From: Cadophora sp. MPI-SDFR-AT-0126
Taxonomy: Eukaryota; Ascomycota; Leotiomycetes; Helotiales; Ploettnerulaceae
Assembly: GCA_020747065.1 (NCBI GenBank)
Contig: JAGMVK010000012.1
Span: forward strand, 62,001-126,000
Reading direction: 5' to 3'
DNA: 64,000 bases
In this document: one piece after another, positions 47,253 to 57,974 of the stretch
Layout of the letters: every line of letters begins with the position of its first letter
Position numbering within the stretch: position 1 is the stretch's first letter
Program-made: the position numbers and the translations under genes
Notes under the pieces: model-generated
Told to the model about the DNA's origin: nothing
Seen by the model: the letters and a program-made list of their open reading frames with translations, nothing else
The model's database searches: none

Positions 47253-50200
47253 ATGGATCTCGAACCTCATGCGAGTCATCGCCGGACATCAACCGCCTCT
47301 TCTGGGTTCTTCCAGCGCGGAGGCGTATTCCGTAGCCGAACGGGAGATACAACCAGCCCAGAAAGTGAGAAAGGTGTCAAAGGACCTCTGGGCTTGGTCA
47401 CTGTCCATGAACCTTCCGAGAGAGTCGTTGCGGAGCTTGTTTTCATTCATGGGTTGGGAGGTGGATCGAGGCAAGTCTCAAATTTAATCTTGCGTTACAG
47501 TGTCATTGCAACGGCACTTGTTACAATTGAAGCTGTTGTACTATCTTATGTGTCTTGTAGCTAATACTGGACATAAATAGGAAAACATGGACCAAGGATG
47601 ATGACCCAGGTCTATTCTGGCCACAGGAATGGCTTCCTCGAGATCGAGACTTCAGAGATGTTCGGATACACACTTTCGGCTATGATGCAAACTGGGACAA
47701 GGGAAGCATACTGAACATCCATGATTTCGCCAAGGATCTGCTCAGCTGGTTGAAGGATAGTCCAACCGTTCCCCGAGAGGATGGCGTAGGTGACAACCGA
47801 AACGTCGTATCTCAACATGCATGCTGACATTTGTAGGCACATATCGTTCTTGTCTGCCATAGTTTAGGCGGTCTCGTCGCTAAGAGGGCGTACATACTCT
47901 CGAGACAACTCAAAGAATTCGAAGACATCGGTGATCGCATCTGGTCAATCTTCTTTCTCGCGACTCCTCATCGAGGATCCAACATGGCAGAGCTTCTCAG
48001 TCGAATCTTGCAAGCATCTAGTAGTGGTTCCCGACCGTTCGTCACTGATCTCCATCCCAACTCTGTTTCCATCCAAGCCATCAATGATGAGTTTCCTCGG
48101 TATTCTAAAAATCTACTTCTGTACTCGTATTACGAAACCAACCCTATGAATTTCGGAGTCAAGAAGGTCATTGTGGTGCCAAAGGATTCGGCTGTATTGG
48201 GCTACGAAAACGAACAGAGCAGTTTCTTGTCGAATGCTAATCATAGAGAAGTTTGCAAATTTCTGCATGACCAAGAGCCGAATTACCTGGCTGTGCGGAA
48301 TGGCATTGCTTCGGTGGTGGATAGTATACGATCCAGGACTACTTGGGAGCAGCAGAAATTGGACCATTCGGAACACATGTGGCTGAAAGATTATCTCAAT
48401 GTTGATGACACATACAAGGACGATTATCAGGTAAGTTTTACTAGGGAAGCGCTGAAGGTACATAAAATGACATGCCGCTAACGCCCTGAGACAGCGAATC
48501 GACGCTGAGCGAGTTCCTGGTTCATGTGAGTGGATCACTGAATCCAAGTGTTTCCAGGACTGGCGAGATGCTTCGGACCCTCAGATGTACTGGCTCACTG
48601 CAAAGCCCGGTACTGGAAAATCGATCGCTCTGGGTTATGTCATCAACCATTTAGAAAGCCTCCAACGCCCATGTGCTTTCTACTTCTTCAGCTATGGTGA
48701 CAAATCAAAATTCAGCATCAGTCTCTTCCTTCGATCGATAGTCTGGCAGATAGCCTCGACACACAAGAAAGTCTTCGAATACGTTCTAAGGCAATGCAAG
48801 AAGGACTCTCACTTGGTCAATGCCGACTACCGTACGATCTGGCGAAAACTGTTTCTGGAAGGCATATTCAAGATCCAGCTCCCCACAACACATTATCTGG
48901 TCATTGATGCTCTGGACGAATGCACAAACAGCTCTGACCTTATCCCGTTACTAGTGAAGTCTGCGGAAGCAAATGCTCTGCGACTTTTCCTCACATCTCG
49001 CAATTCTTCAGAGACGTACGGGTTCGCTTGTCCTCGAAATTTGACTATTGTATCCGAAAAAATCGATCCATCCAGCACAGCGGCGGACATTGGCCTTTAT
49101 ATCGCCGAGAACGTTCACAATCTTCCTGCACTCGGACCAGATAGAAATGCGGCAAGGAAAGCCATCATAGACTCCATCGTGGAGAAGTCATCCGGATGCT
49201 TCCTTTGGGTTCGTCTTGTACTCAGCGAACTTAGAAATGTTCACACATCAGATGAAGTACGGCAAGTTCTCGAAGAGATCCCATCAGACATGGACCAGCT
49301 GTATTCATACATTCTCGACTCCATGTCAGAACTCAAGAGAGGAAAGCCACTTACGAAAGCAATCCTAGCATGGACTGTGTGTGCCACCCGCCCCCTGACA
49401 ACATCTGAGCTGCACGCTGCATTGGAACTGGATATGGACGATACTGTTGATGATGTAGAAAGATCTATTGCTACGACTTGCGGTCAACTAGTTTACGTTG
49501 ACAGTAGTTCAAGGGTGCAGATGTTGCACCAGACAGCCCGAGAATTTCTCCTGCGACCAAACAACAGCTCTGAGTTTGCAATTGCGAGGAAAGAAGGACA
49601 CAAGAGACTGGCGATGGTGTGTCTGAAGTACCTTTGTGGAGACGACATGGCTGGCCCCAAGCCTCGAAAACTTAGCGCTACCAAAACAGTTATCCTACGG
49701 GACCGTTCGCCGTTCCAAGCATACGCCTGCAATGCTCTGCCTGAGCATATTCCCTTCATCTCATCCAAAGATGACGAGTTTTTCCAGGCTCTTTCTAGAT
49801 TTCTCGGTGCCAACAATCTTCTTGCTTGGATCGAGTACATTGCGAAGGAATCAGATCTCAAACGGCTGATTCACACAGGAAAAGCACTGAAGCAGTATGT
49901 CCAGAGAAGGTCAAATTACTTCGTTCCAATAGCGAAAGACACCGCACTGTTGACTGCGTGGTCGGTCGATCTCGTGCGCCTCGTCACAAACTTTGGACGG
50001 AATCTGTCCAGATCACCATCATCGATACACCATCTCATACCACCTTTCTGTCCGCCTGAATCGGCGTTGAAGATCCAATTCGGATCATCAAGACGGTCTA
50101 TTACTGTTAATGGTCTGCGACAAACGGCATGGGACGATTGCTCATCTGTGATCGCATATCAGCAAGAATCGCCTACCGCCCTTGCCTGTTCACTGCATCT

Positions 50201-52202
50201 GTTTGCAATTGGACAGAGGAGCGGAAAGATTAGGATACACGACGAAACCACATGTCAAGAGGTTCGAGTACTTTCACATGAACAGCCAGTCCGACTTCTG
50301 CGATTTGGACAGAATGGAACATTACTAGCTTCCGTAGCATCAAAGTCCGTTTGTGTATGGAATGTCGAAACATGGGTCCGAGAATGGAGATTTGAAATTG
50401 ATTCAGTCTGCGTCGATGTGTCCTTCCTGGACGATGACCTGTTACTTCTAGCTGCAACACTCGACAACCGTTTAGTCATTTGGGACCTAACAACGGGGTC
50501 ATTCAGACATCTCGAAAGCTGGATTGATGACCTGGATGAACATTTTGTAAGCGATCGACCCATCACTGCTACCATCGGAGGCGGTTCAACAATGCTTGCG
50601 GTCGCCTATCGTGGCCACGATGTAATCGTATGGGATATCGAAAATGAGAAGATCAATGACATATACGGACAGGATATTGGGTCATTGGGACCGTATGCCA
50701 AAAAGCGACCTGGAACAGCCTCGGTTATTAGCCTGCTCCTCAGTCCTGTCGCAGAAAATGTTTTACTCGCTGCGGGATACAACGATGGTGAACTCGTTGT
50801 CTTCGATACAACAGACCACAGAGTTCTTGCCAGGACACAGGCAAACGCTCACTCACTCGTTTCTTCTCCAGATGGGATGCTCATCGCATGTGGCAACTCT
50901 GCTGGCATGATACTGATCTATGATTTTGAGACTCTGAAGATCGTCTATCGAATCGTGTCTGAGGAATACAGCATCAAGTCTCTCGTATTCAGTGCCAATA
51001 GCCAGCGGTTAATCGATATTCGAGGACCCTACTGTCGAGTATGGGATCCTCCAGCGTTGTTGCGAGACGATATAGAGAACAACAGCGACACAGCTTCGAT
51101 ATCTACATCGCCTCAGGACTACATGATTCAAGACTTTGATCCCGCCATACTCATCTCTGCATTTGTTGACTGTGAGAATGAAAGCATGGTTCTATGTGGT
51201 AGAATCGACGGTTCTATTTGCTTGTTCGATGGCAAGACTGGGAAAATGGAGATGGAGCTCGTTCACAATACTTGCGATAGTGCCATCACGCACCTATGCT
51301 ACGATTCTAGAAGCAAGACTCTCGTAGCCGCAGATATTGATAGTACCGTTATCTTGTATCGCTTAACCTGGGGACGCGCGACTTGTCGAGCTGAGAAGCT
51401 GTCCGAACGTCGAGAAGGACTGGCGATCACTCAGCTGCTTACGAACGATGGCTGCACTCGAATCTTAGTATCTACCTCCACTTCAGATACCCTCTACTCC
51501 AGTAGTGCAAATGGGTATGGCATCATATCATCAACATTGACTCCAGATCGAAAGTCCCAAAAATGGATTACCCACCCCGGAGACAGAACACAACTTATCT
51601 TCTTCGCCGATAATACAGCCCATATCTTCTCATGGGACAAACTCGAGCGGACGACCCCACCAGCAGGAATCCAGCTAAGCGGATCCATCCTCCCAGAACT
51701 CTTGATAAGCTCCGTTACCTCCTGTTTCGGTGGCGAAGTGATAGCCACCACCTTCGCCGAATCCATCGCCTCAGGCTCAAAATCAAAACTCTTCCTCTGG
51801 TCCACCACCTCTTTCGCTGTAGACTCCATATCCGCAGCTCCAATCCCGCATTACCAACCACTCGCCGACGATGTTGAAACCATCATCGGAAGCTACGCAC
51901 AGCGACTCGTCTTCCTGCACCAAGATGGTTGGGTCTGCTCTGCCGACCCGCAGAACTTCAGCGCTGAGTTCTTCGATAGACACTTCTTCTTCCCGACCGA
52001 CTGGTTGAGTACATCTGGGATGGGGAGGTTGATGTTAGGCGTTTCTGGGAGGACGGGAAATGTGGTGTTTGTGCAGGGTGATGAGTTGGCGGTTGTGTTG
52101 AAGGGGCTTGATACCTTTGAAACGGGAGCTTCTCGTGCGAAAAGACCTTCGATCTCTGGAAGTATGAGGTCGGAAATGCATAGACCGGTGTATAGACATT
52201 AA
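47253..52202 (+). CDS. NLR-type STAND protein: lipase-like (SesB-type) + NACHT + WD40-like repeats
   Basis: Four exons, 47253-47470, 47581-47785, 47837-48430 and 48495-52202, give 1574 residues. The N-terminal alpha/beta-hydrolase has VFIHGLGGGSRKTW (oxyanion region, about residues 63-76) and the nucleophile elbow CHSLGGLVAK (Ser about 150). The NACHT NTPase follows: Walker A AKPGTGKSI (about 375-383), Walker B YLVIDALDEC (about 473-482) and the downstream LHQTAREFLL winged-helix-like region. From about residue 900 to the end there are 10 or more degenerate WD40 blades (VCVWNVET, LVIWDLTTG, VIVWDIENE, VVFDTTD and so on). This three-part layout is that of fungal NLR-like proteins used in non-self recognition. 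Intron 1 is GC-AG (GAG|GCAAGT). The repeats are diverged, not near-identical copies. Confidence 0.92.
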
Positions 52203-52822
52203 AAAAAGAACAGCCTGGCTAGACTGGTGAGCTGTTAAATCATAATAAATACTTAATTCAAGATGTGACAGCACTTGGCGAGACTTGTTTCTTTCCATCA
52301 CCTATATGCTTTGCTAGTGAGTACCAGCCTTCCAGACAAGCCTATATCATCATCATCAATATCATTGAATATAGTTCATAATTACTTATATAGCGACGAA
52401 GCAAGAAAGCTAAGTGACGGGTGATATGACTTCACCACTAAAAATCTCATGTAAACACACATTCGCTTACTAAATTCCAGGGACTTCTATGAAGTGATGA
52501 GCTCTGTCAGCAAGTCCCAGCACCTTCTTTCAACATAGAGACTTGCTCCGTACAGGTATTATGATGTGAATTGTTCGAAAATATAATCAACGGACCATTT
52601 TCATATCCTGTTTGGATTTTGATCTAAATGGTAGATCTATGTGAACAGGGGGTCTCGTCGGCGATAAGATAAGATCCACACCGTCATGATCTCGAAATAT
52701 TTTCATCAAAAGCTTACACGCATCCCACTTTCACCCCACCTCTCTTTCCTCTCCCCTCTCCCTACCCTCACTCTCAGCCCCTCTCCACACCCTCTCCATT
52801 AAACCCTTCCCGGTTTATCAAA
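52203..52822. other. Intergenic, NLR-type gene to CAF16
   Basis: 620 bp. AT-rich 3' flank of the NLR-type gene, then a strong CT tract at about 52725-52800 directly ahead of the CAF16 start, as in many fungal core promoters. No gene seen. Confidence 0.5.
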
Positions 52823-53686
52823 ATGCCAGCTCAGTACATCGACCAGACGGGGGCCCCCCAAATAACCGTCAACAACCTCTCCTACACCTTCCCCGACCGC
52901 TCTCTCGGCCTCCAAAACCTCACTCTCTCCCTCCCACCTTCCTCTCGCACTTTGCTCATCGGTGCCAATGGCGCTGGCAAGACCACACTCCTGCGCCTTC
53001 TCTCTGGCAAGCGACTCGCACCATCAGGAACCATCTCTGTCGGCGGTCTGGACCCCTTCAAAGATGGTCTCGAGGGCGTTACATATCTCGGGCTAGAATG
53101 GGTATTGAACCCCATTGTGCGGACAGACATTGGTGTACGGGAGCTGTTGAAGTCTGTGGGTGGGGATCATTATCCCGAGAGGAAGGACGAGCTGGTGGAG
53201 GTGCTGGATATTGATCTGGACTGGCGCATGCATGCTGTTTCGGACGGGGAGCGCAGACGGGTACAGCTTGCTATGGGACTGATTCGACCATGGAGGATCT
53301 TGTTGCTGGACGAGATCACGGTTGATTTGGATCTGCTGAGCAGGAGTAACTTCCTGGGATTCTTGAAGAAGGAGACGGAGACGAGGAAGTGCACGATTGT
53401 GTATGCGACGCATATCCTTGATAACCTGGCAGCGTGGCCGACGCATTTGGTGCACATGAGTCTGGGGAAGGTCAAGGAGTGGGGTGGCATTGAGACTTTT
53501 GAGTTGGATGGACGGGGGACTGATACGGGGAATTCGAGGTTGGGTGAGTTGGTGTTGACGTGGTTGAAGGATGATTTGGGGGAGAGGGGGCCGAGGAATT
53601 TAGGGAAGACGAGTGAGGGGACGTCGTATTTGAATGCGGGTGTTGGGGGCTATGGTTCGGAGAGTCTTGAGAAAAGGACTTTCTAG
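52823..53686 (+). CDS. CAF16: CAF16-type soluble ABC ATPase
   Basis: Single exon, 287 residues. It is one ABC nucleotide-binding domain without membrane segments: Walker A IGANGAGKTTLLRLL (about 47-61), Q-loop region LGLEWVLNP, signature VSDGERRRVQLAMGL, Walker B ILLLDEITVDLD and switch His in YATHILDNL. In yeast Caf16 associates with the CCR4-NOT complex. The signature reads SDGERRR rather than LSGGQ, as usual in this family. The tail is Gly-rich (NAGVGGYGSESLEKRTF). Start is the ATG in AAAATGCC after the CT tract. Confidence 0.95.
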   Translation: MPAQYIDQTGAPQITVNNLSYTFPDRSLGLQNLTLSLPPSSRTLLIGANGAGKTTLLRLLSGKRLAPSGTISVGGLDPFKDGLEGVTYLGLEWVLNPIVRTDIGVRELLKSVGGDHYPERKDELVEVLDIDLDWRMHAVSDGERRRVQLAMGLIRPWRILLLDEITVDLDLLSRSNFLGFLKKETETRKCTIVYATHILDNLAAWPTHLVHMSLGKVKEWGGIETFELDGRGTDTGNSRLGELVLTWLKDDLGERGPRNLGKTSEGTSYLNAGVGGYGSESLEKRTF

Positions 53687-54173
53687 ATGGCATGATGCAC
53701 GAGAGATGAGGAATGATATGATGGGTCTCGGATTTCTTTGGTTTGGGTTTGGGTTGCGGCTTGTTTACGTTACAGTATGAGGCCTCAACGGCTCTGGTTT
53801 GGGTATGCATAAGTCGGCGCATCATTTAACATTGGGCCGGCGTTCAACATGTACTGGCATCTATTCAGATCCATTAGGGTGGGACGATTTTTGGGGGGTT
53901 GCCCTCTCTGGGAGTACTTTAACTGTACAGCATGAGCGTCCCAATTGCTCAGGTGGATAGAAAACGGGCATGGCATTCAACATTGGGCGGGCGTTCAACA
54001 AGAAATTGTTTCATCAAGAGCCAGAGAGAAGCGAGGAAATGTTTTTTTATTCATTTTTGCTTAGGAGGATGCTTTCGTTCTACAGTACAGCATGAGCACT
54101 TCAACTGCTCCAGCTTGGTTTGTAGATTGGTGCAGTATTCAACACTGCGCCGGTGTTCAACGATAACTGGCAT
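53687..54173. other. Convergent intergenic region CAF16 / ELP2
   Basis: 487 bp between two gene ends, largely made of a diverged triplicated repeat (listed separately). No coding potential. Confidence 0.5.
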
Positions 54174-54190
54174 CTATTTAGAACCAGTCA
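53771..54190. repeat. Three diverged copies of a ~155-160 bp unit
   Basis: Copies begin at about 53771, 53926 and 54086, each with TACAG(T/C)ATGAG, then 49-54 bp later (T/A)TTCAAC- or TTTAACA-(C/T)TG-x-GC-x-GG(C/T)GTTCAAC. Copies 1 and 3 continue with ACTGGCATCTATT(C/T)AGA; copy 2 diverges there. Copies differ by substitutions and small indels, so the duplication is old. Copy 3 overlaps the last codons and the stop of ELP2 (stop at 54176-54174). Confidence 0.75.
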
Positions 54191-56772
54191 GATCTATAGA
54201 GTAGACACGCAAAGAACTGTCTTCGCTTGCAACTGCAAGCTCCATCTCAATCCCCTCGGCATTCTCTCCGCTTGTCGGCTTCCAAGCTAGTTGCGTAATA
54301 GCTTTTGAAGAATATGGATATGGGCTTTGAGGCGTCAGTTTTGCTTTTGTAGCCGGGAGAGGTGGTCTGACCTTGAATACTTAACTTCCAGCTCCGTCAC
54401 AGCGAACGCCTCCTTGACCTCCACGTTGTAGATTCTGACGCGGCCAACTTCAGTCCCAACCGCCAGGTAGAGTTGGCCGTTAGGCAAGCACGCATTCATG
54501 AAGTCCACCGCTGTCACAGGAGCATCCTCCGCGATAGTCGCCTTACAAATATATCCACTCGTACTTGCTTCTTCCCTCGCCCAGATCCTCACCTGCTTAT
54601 CCCTCCCGGCAGTCGCAAACACGGTTCCTGCAGTTGGTGCCCAAGCGGCATCCAGGATCATCCTCGAGTGGCCCTTTAGATTTGATTCTGCCAACTTATA
54701 TGTTGTTTTGTGTGACTCATCTTCATCTCTTTGGAAAACTCCCCATTGCCGATCTCGGCCAACACTGAGCAGGTATCGATCATCTGACGAGAATCTGAGT
54801 CGCGCAACCGTCAACGAGTGTGCCGTCAACGGCGGCTTGATTTCATGCCAATGCTCCGTCTCGAAGATCCTGATTACGGCGTGATCGATAGACGTTGCTT
54901 TGCAAGCTGTGGCGACGAGCGACCCGTCGTGGCTGGCGGCCAGAGCTGAGATCTCATACCCGTGCCCGTACAGCTTCTCGATTTCAGGCCAGAGTGTATG
55001 GCGTGATAATTGGTCCTCGAGAGGCGGATGAGCTTGACTGAGTGTCGATTTGCGGACGATGGAGGCGGGGTCTGGAGCATTACGATCTTTGGGATTGCCT
55101 TGTGCTACTTCTTCGTCGTCGTCTACCGCCTCGATGGCCTTGTTTGATAGGCCCAGAACGGGCATATTCGCAGCATCTGGCATATCCTCGACATGCGAAC
55201 CTGAGAATCCACAGAGTCTACTAAGCATGTTTGCAACGGCTTTAGGCTCGTTGAATACACGAAGCAGCTTCTCGTCTGCTCCTGAGACAAATTTTGATGC
55301 CCCCAGCGAGTCGATGCAGTTCAAGTCATAGCCGTGGATTTGTGGTCTTGCCATCTCATGCCAGGAAACCAAATCGTCTCGCTTCCATTTGGCGTGCAGC
55401 CTCGTTGTCTGATCAGAACTGGTGGAAAGCAGATAGTCTCCCTCCTTCGACCACGCAATTCCAGTGACAGATTGTGTGTGGCCACTAATGCCGACACCTT
55501 GAATCCATCTATCTGCCGCAAGATCATGACCCCACAATCTCCAGCTGCCAGTTCGCCCAAGGCAGACCACTGTCTCTCCTGAAGGAGACCATAGACCAGT
55601 CCAGAAACCACCTGTGCTTCCAGTCGCGGTCGTAGAGCCCTTCTCTGCGCTAATCTCACCCATTCGAGCAATTGTAATCCAAACTCCAGTTGCCTCATCA
55701 GGCTCCCATATAGCAAGGGAGTTGTCCGCTGACGCAGAAAGAAGCTGTAATTTTCCTCCAGTGGCCCTCCATCGAGTACTGTATATCCAATCCTCGTGTC
55801 CAAGTAGAAGTGCCTCGAAAGTTGCTGAGAAGTCCAAATCATCCGCCATGAATCGATGCGCTTTGTTCGAAAGGGATTTTCCAGGTAGGAAGGCTCCCAG
55901 AGAAGGGTCCGCCGTAGCCGCTGCTGCCGGCAACTCCTTTCCTTGATGGATCCGCCATAGGCGGATGTATTTGTCCTGACTGGCTGATGCCAAGATGAGA
56001 TCGCTTTTTGGATCAAAGCTCTCTTGAGTGAATTCCAGTGATCTAATCCAGCCTTCATGGCCAGACAGAGTAGCTTGGAGCTTGAAATTGGAGCCCTTAG
56101 ACGAGTCTCGAATGTAAAGTTGGATGATATCTTTCGTACCCGCAACAGCAAGCACGTATGAATCCTGGTCACTGGCCAAACTGCCGAGGGCTAGAGATAA
56201 GGGAAAGAATCGAGGCGCGATGGTGATTGTTTGCTGTAGTGATGCTACATTCTGCTCATCTAGAGCCCATACCTTGACCGTTGCGTCGGCGGATCCCGTG
56301 ACGAATATCTTAGGGGAGCGACTCGAGACTCCTATACAATTGATAGAGCTTTGATGGTCTGTTAGAGTTTGAATGCATTTGTACTGTTCGGACGATGGAT
56401 CTCTGGCCCATATTTTCACGGTCTTGTCTACTGAGCCGCTGATTAGGAGGCCTGGAGACTCGGGGACGAATTTGACAGCATTTACGACATCTGTGTGGCT
56501 ACTGAGGAGCGCGTAAACGCCCTTTGAGTTTTGATTCTATTTGATGTTTAGTCATGTTCTAGTTGTATGAGGGGGTTGCGGGCCAATTTCTGAATGTGCC
56601 CAATGATGCAGGTCTGGAGATCTCGAATGGTGACAGAACTCACTTGTGGTTTCCACAACGCAACATTCCTATCAGCGCCATATGCTAACAATCCAGAAAG
56701 GGTATCCCAATCTGCAGCAGAAGGATGTCGATTTGCCCCTGCCGCTAGGTATTCAGCGCTGGCTTGAGCCAT
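54174..56772 (-). CDS. ELP2: Elongator complex subunit 2
   Basis: Three exons, 56772-56644, 56536-54372 and 54324-54174, give 814 residues. The start MAQASAEYLAAGANRHPSAADWD matches the family's N-terminal AGANRxxxxxDW region; a longer in-frame start at 56883 is possible. Two WD40 propellers are seen, with blades such as HTDVVNAVKFVPES, GLLISGSVDKTVKIW, HQSSINCIG, GHEGWIRSLEF, LILASASQDKYIRLW and GHEDWIYSTRW, then ITQLAWKPTSG and ASEDSSLRVYSI at the end. ELP2 is a scaffold in Elongator, which adds the cm5 group to wobble uridine in tRNA. The last intron (54371-54325) was placed by phase. It is head-to-head with URM1. Confidence 0.95.
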
Positions 56773-57297
56773 CCTTAATTCATGTCCAGGTAGCAGTTCA
56801 ATAATCGTGAAATGAGAAGACAACGAAGCTAGTCCAAGATTCCATCGAGAGAGAATTGGGCTCAAGAACTCAGCATTCGGCACCCTGAGAGCTTGCTGGC
56901 TCTTGCTTTGTGTGGACTGATCACGGGGTCTGGCGGTGATGTTTCTAAGTGAAGATTTTTCGGCTAAACATTTTTATCGTGACTTTAAGGTGACCAGGGT
57001 GTAAAAAATGCTTAGAATTTTGAGAAACCAACTACTTAGGCAGGAAAGATACTCTTCTAATTGCCGGATACAGAAACTCTGAATACTTAAGTAAGAATCA
57101 CTTGCCAGCGATACATTCACGGTTTCGACCTCATCAATTTTCCAGTACATTCATTTTACACTGGAACCAAGTGACGACGCTAAGCGAACAGGCCACAGCT
57201 TCTTCCGACGACAAAGTCCTTTCTTTGAGTTCCTCATCCCCTCCAGACGAACTGCTCGGCATCTGCAACGGCGCTTGCCCCATACAACATATCCATA
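56773..57297. promoter_or_regulatory. Shared divergent promoter ELP2 / URM1
   Basis: 525 bp separate the two start codons, with no gene between them. The only open frames are short overlaps of the URM1 leader (57102 onward) and the upstream extension of ELP2. No known site was recognised. Both genes serve the wobble-uridine pathway, so joint control from this stretch is plausible but unproven. Confidence 0.5.
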
Positions 57298-57974
57298 ATG
57301 ATGTCGGAAGCCATGATACCTCTCACCATCGAGTTCTCGTGAGTACACCTAAGCTTCTAATCCTCAGCGTGGGGGCGCAGGGCTAAATTCTTCTCTTAGT
57401 GGTGGCCTTGAAATGCTCTTTTCCGACGAGCGCAAGCACAAAATCGAAGTCCCTGCCACAGACGACAAGGGAAACGCTGTCACAGTCGGATGGCTAGTTG
57501 ATTATCTCTGCGAGGAACTCATGAAGGATACAAGGAAAGAGATGTTCCTATTGGACGGTCACGTGTAAGCCACTTTCTCAACTCTTGCATTCCCCATGCA
57601 GTCTCCATACACCGCTTCTCAACGATTTTGCATTGTCCTCCAGTCTCTGCTCATTGCATTATCGCGGTCAGTCAATTGTATGCGGTCGGTCAGCTTGTCA
57701 TGGGTTTGCCTGCCTACGTCTTGTACGATTTCGTACATGGCTCCCCTCGCAAAGCACAACCCTCACCGTTTCCAATCCCCTCGCTTGTCAGAACATCTCC
57801 AAAGATCCAGACCAGACAAATGGGGACACACTCACTGACGACCTGCATGCTTACAGCCGCCCGGGCATCCTGGTCCTCATCAATGACGCTGACTGGGAGC
57901 TGGAGGGGGAAGCCACCTACGCCCTGCAACCCAATGACAATATTCTCTTCGTCTCAACTCTTCATGGAGGCTGA
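57298..57974 (+). CDS. URM1: Ubiquitin-related modifier 1 (tRNA thiolation)
   Basis: Three exons, 57298-57338, 57400-57564 and 57857-57974, give 107 residues. The protein reads [15 protein letters not shown], then [40 protein letters not shown] and ends FVSTLHGG. The terminal Gly-Gly is the thiocarboxylation site used by Uba4 to supply sulfur for 2-thiolation of wobble uridine; Urm1 also conjugates to proteins. Alternative ATGs at 57301 and 57313 are in frame. Intron 2 is 292 nt, much longer than most others here, and its 3' part is open in frame with exon 3, but family alignment needs HV joined directly to RPGIL. Confidence 0.95.

Noticed and set aside
55321..56172. 283-codon minus-strand open frame
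   Set aside because: It is an overlapping frame within ELP2 exon 2; the other frame encodes clear WD40 blades with family motifs, while this one has none.
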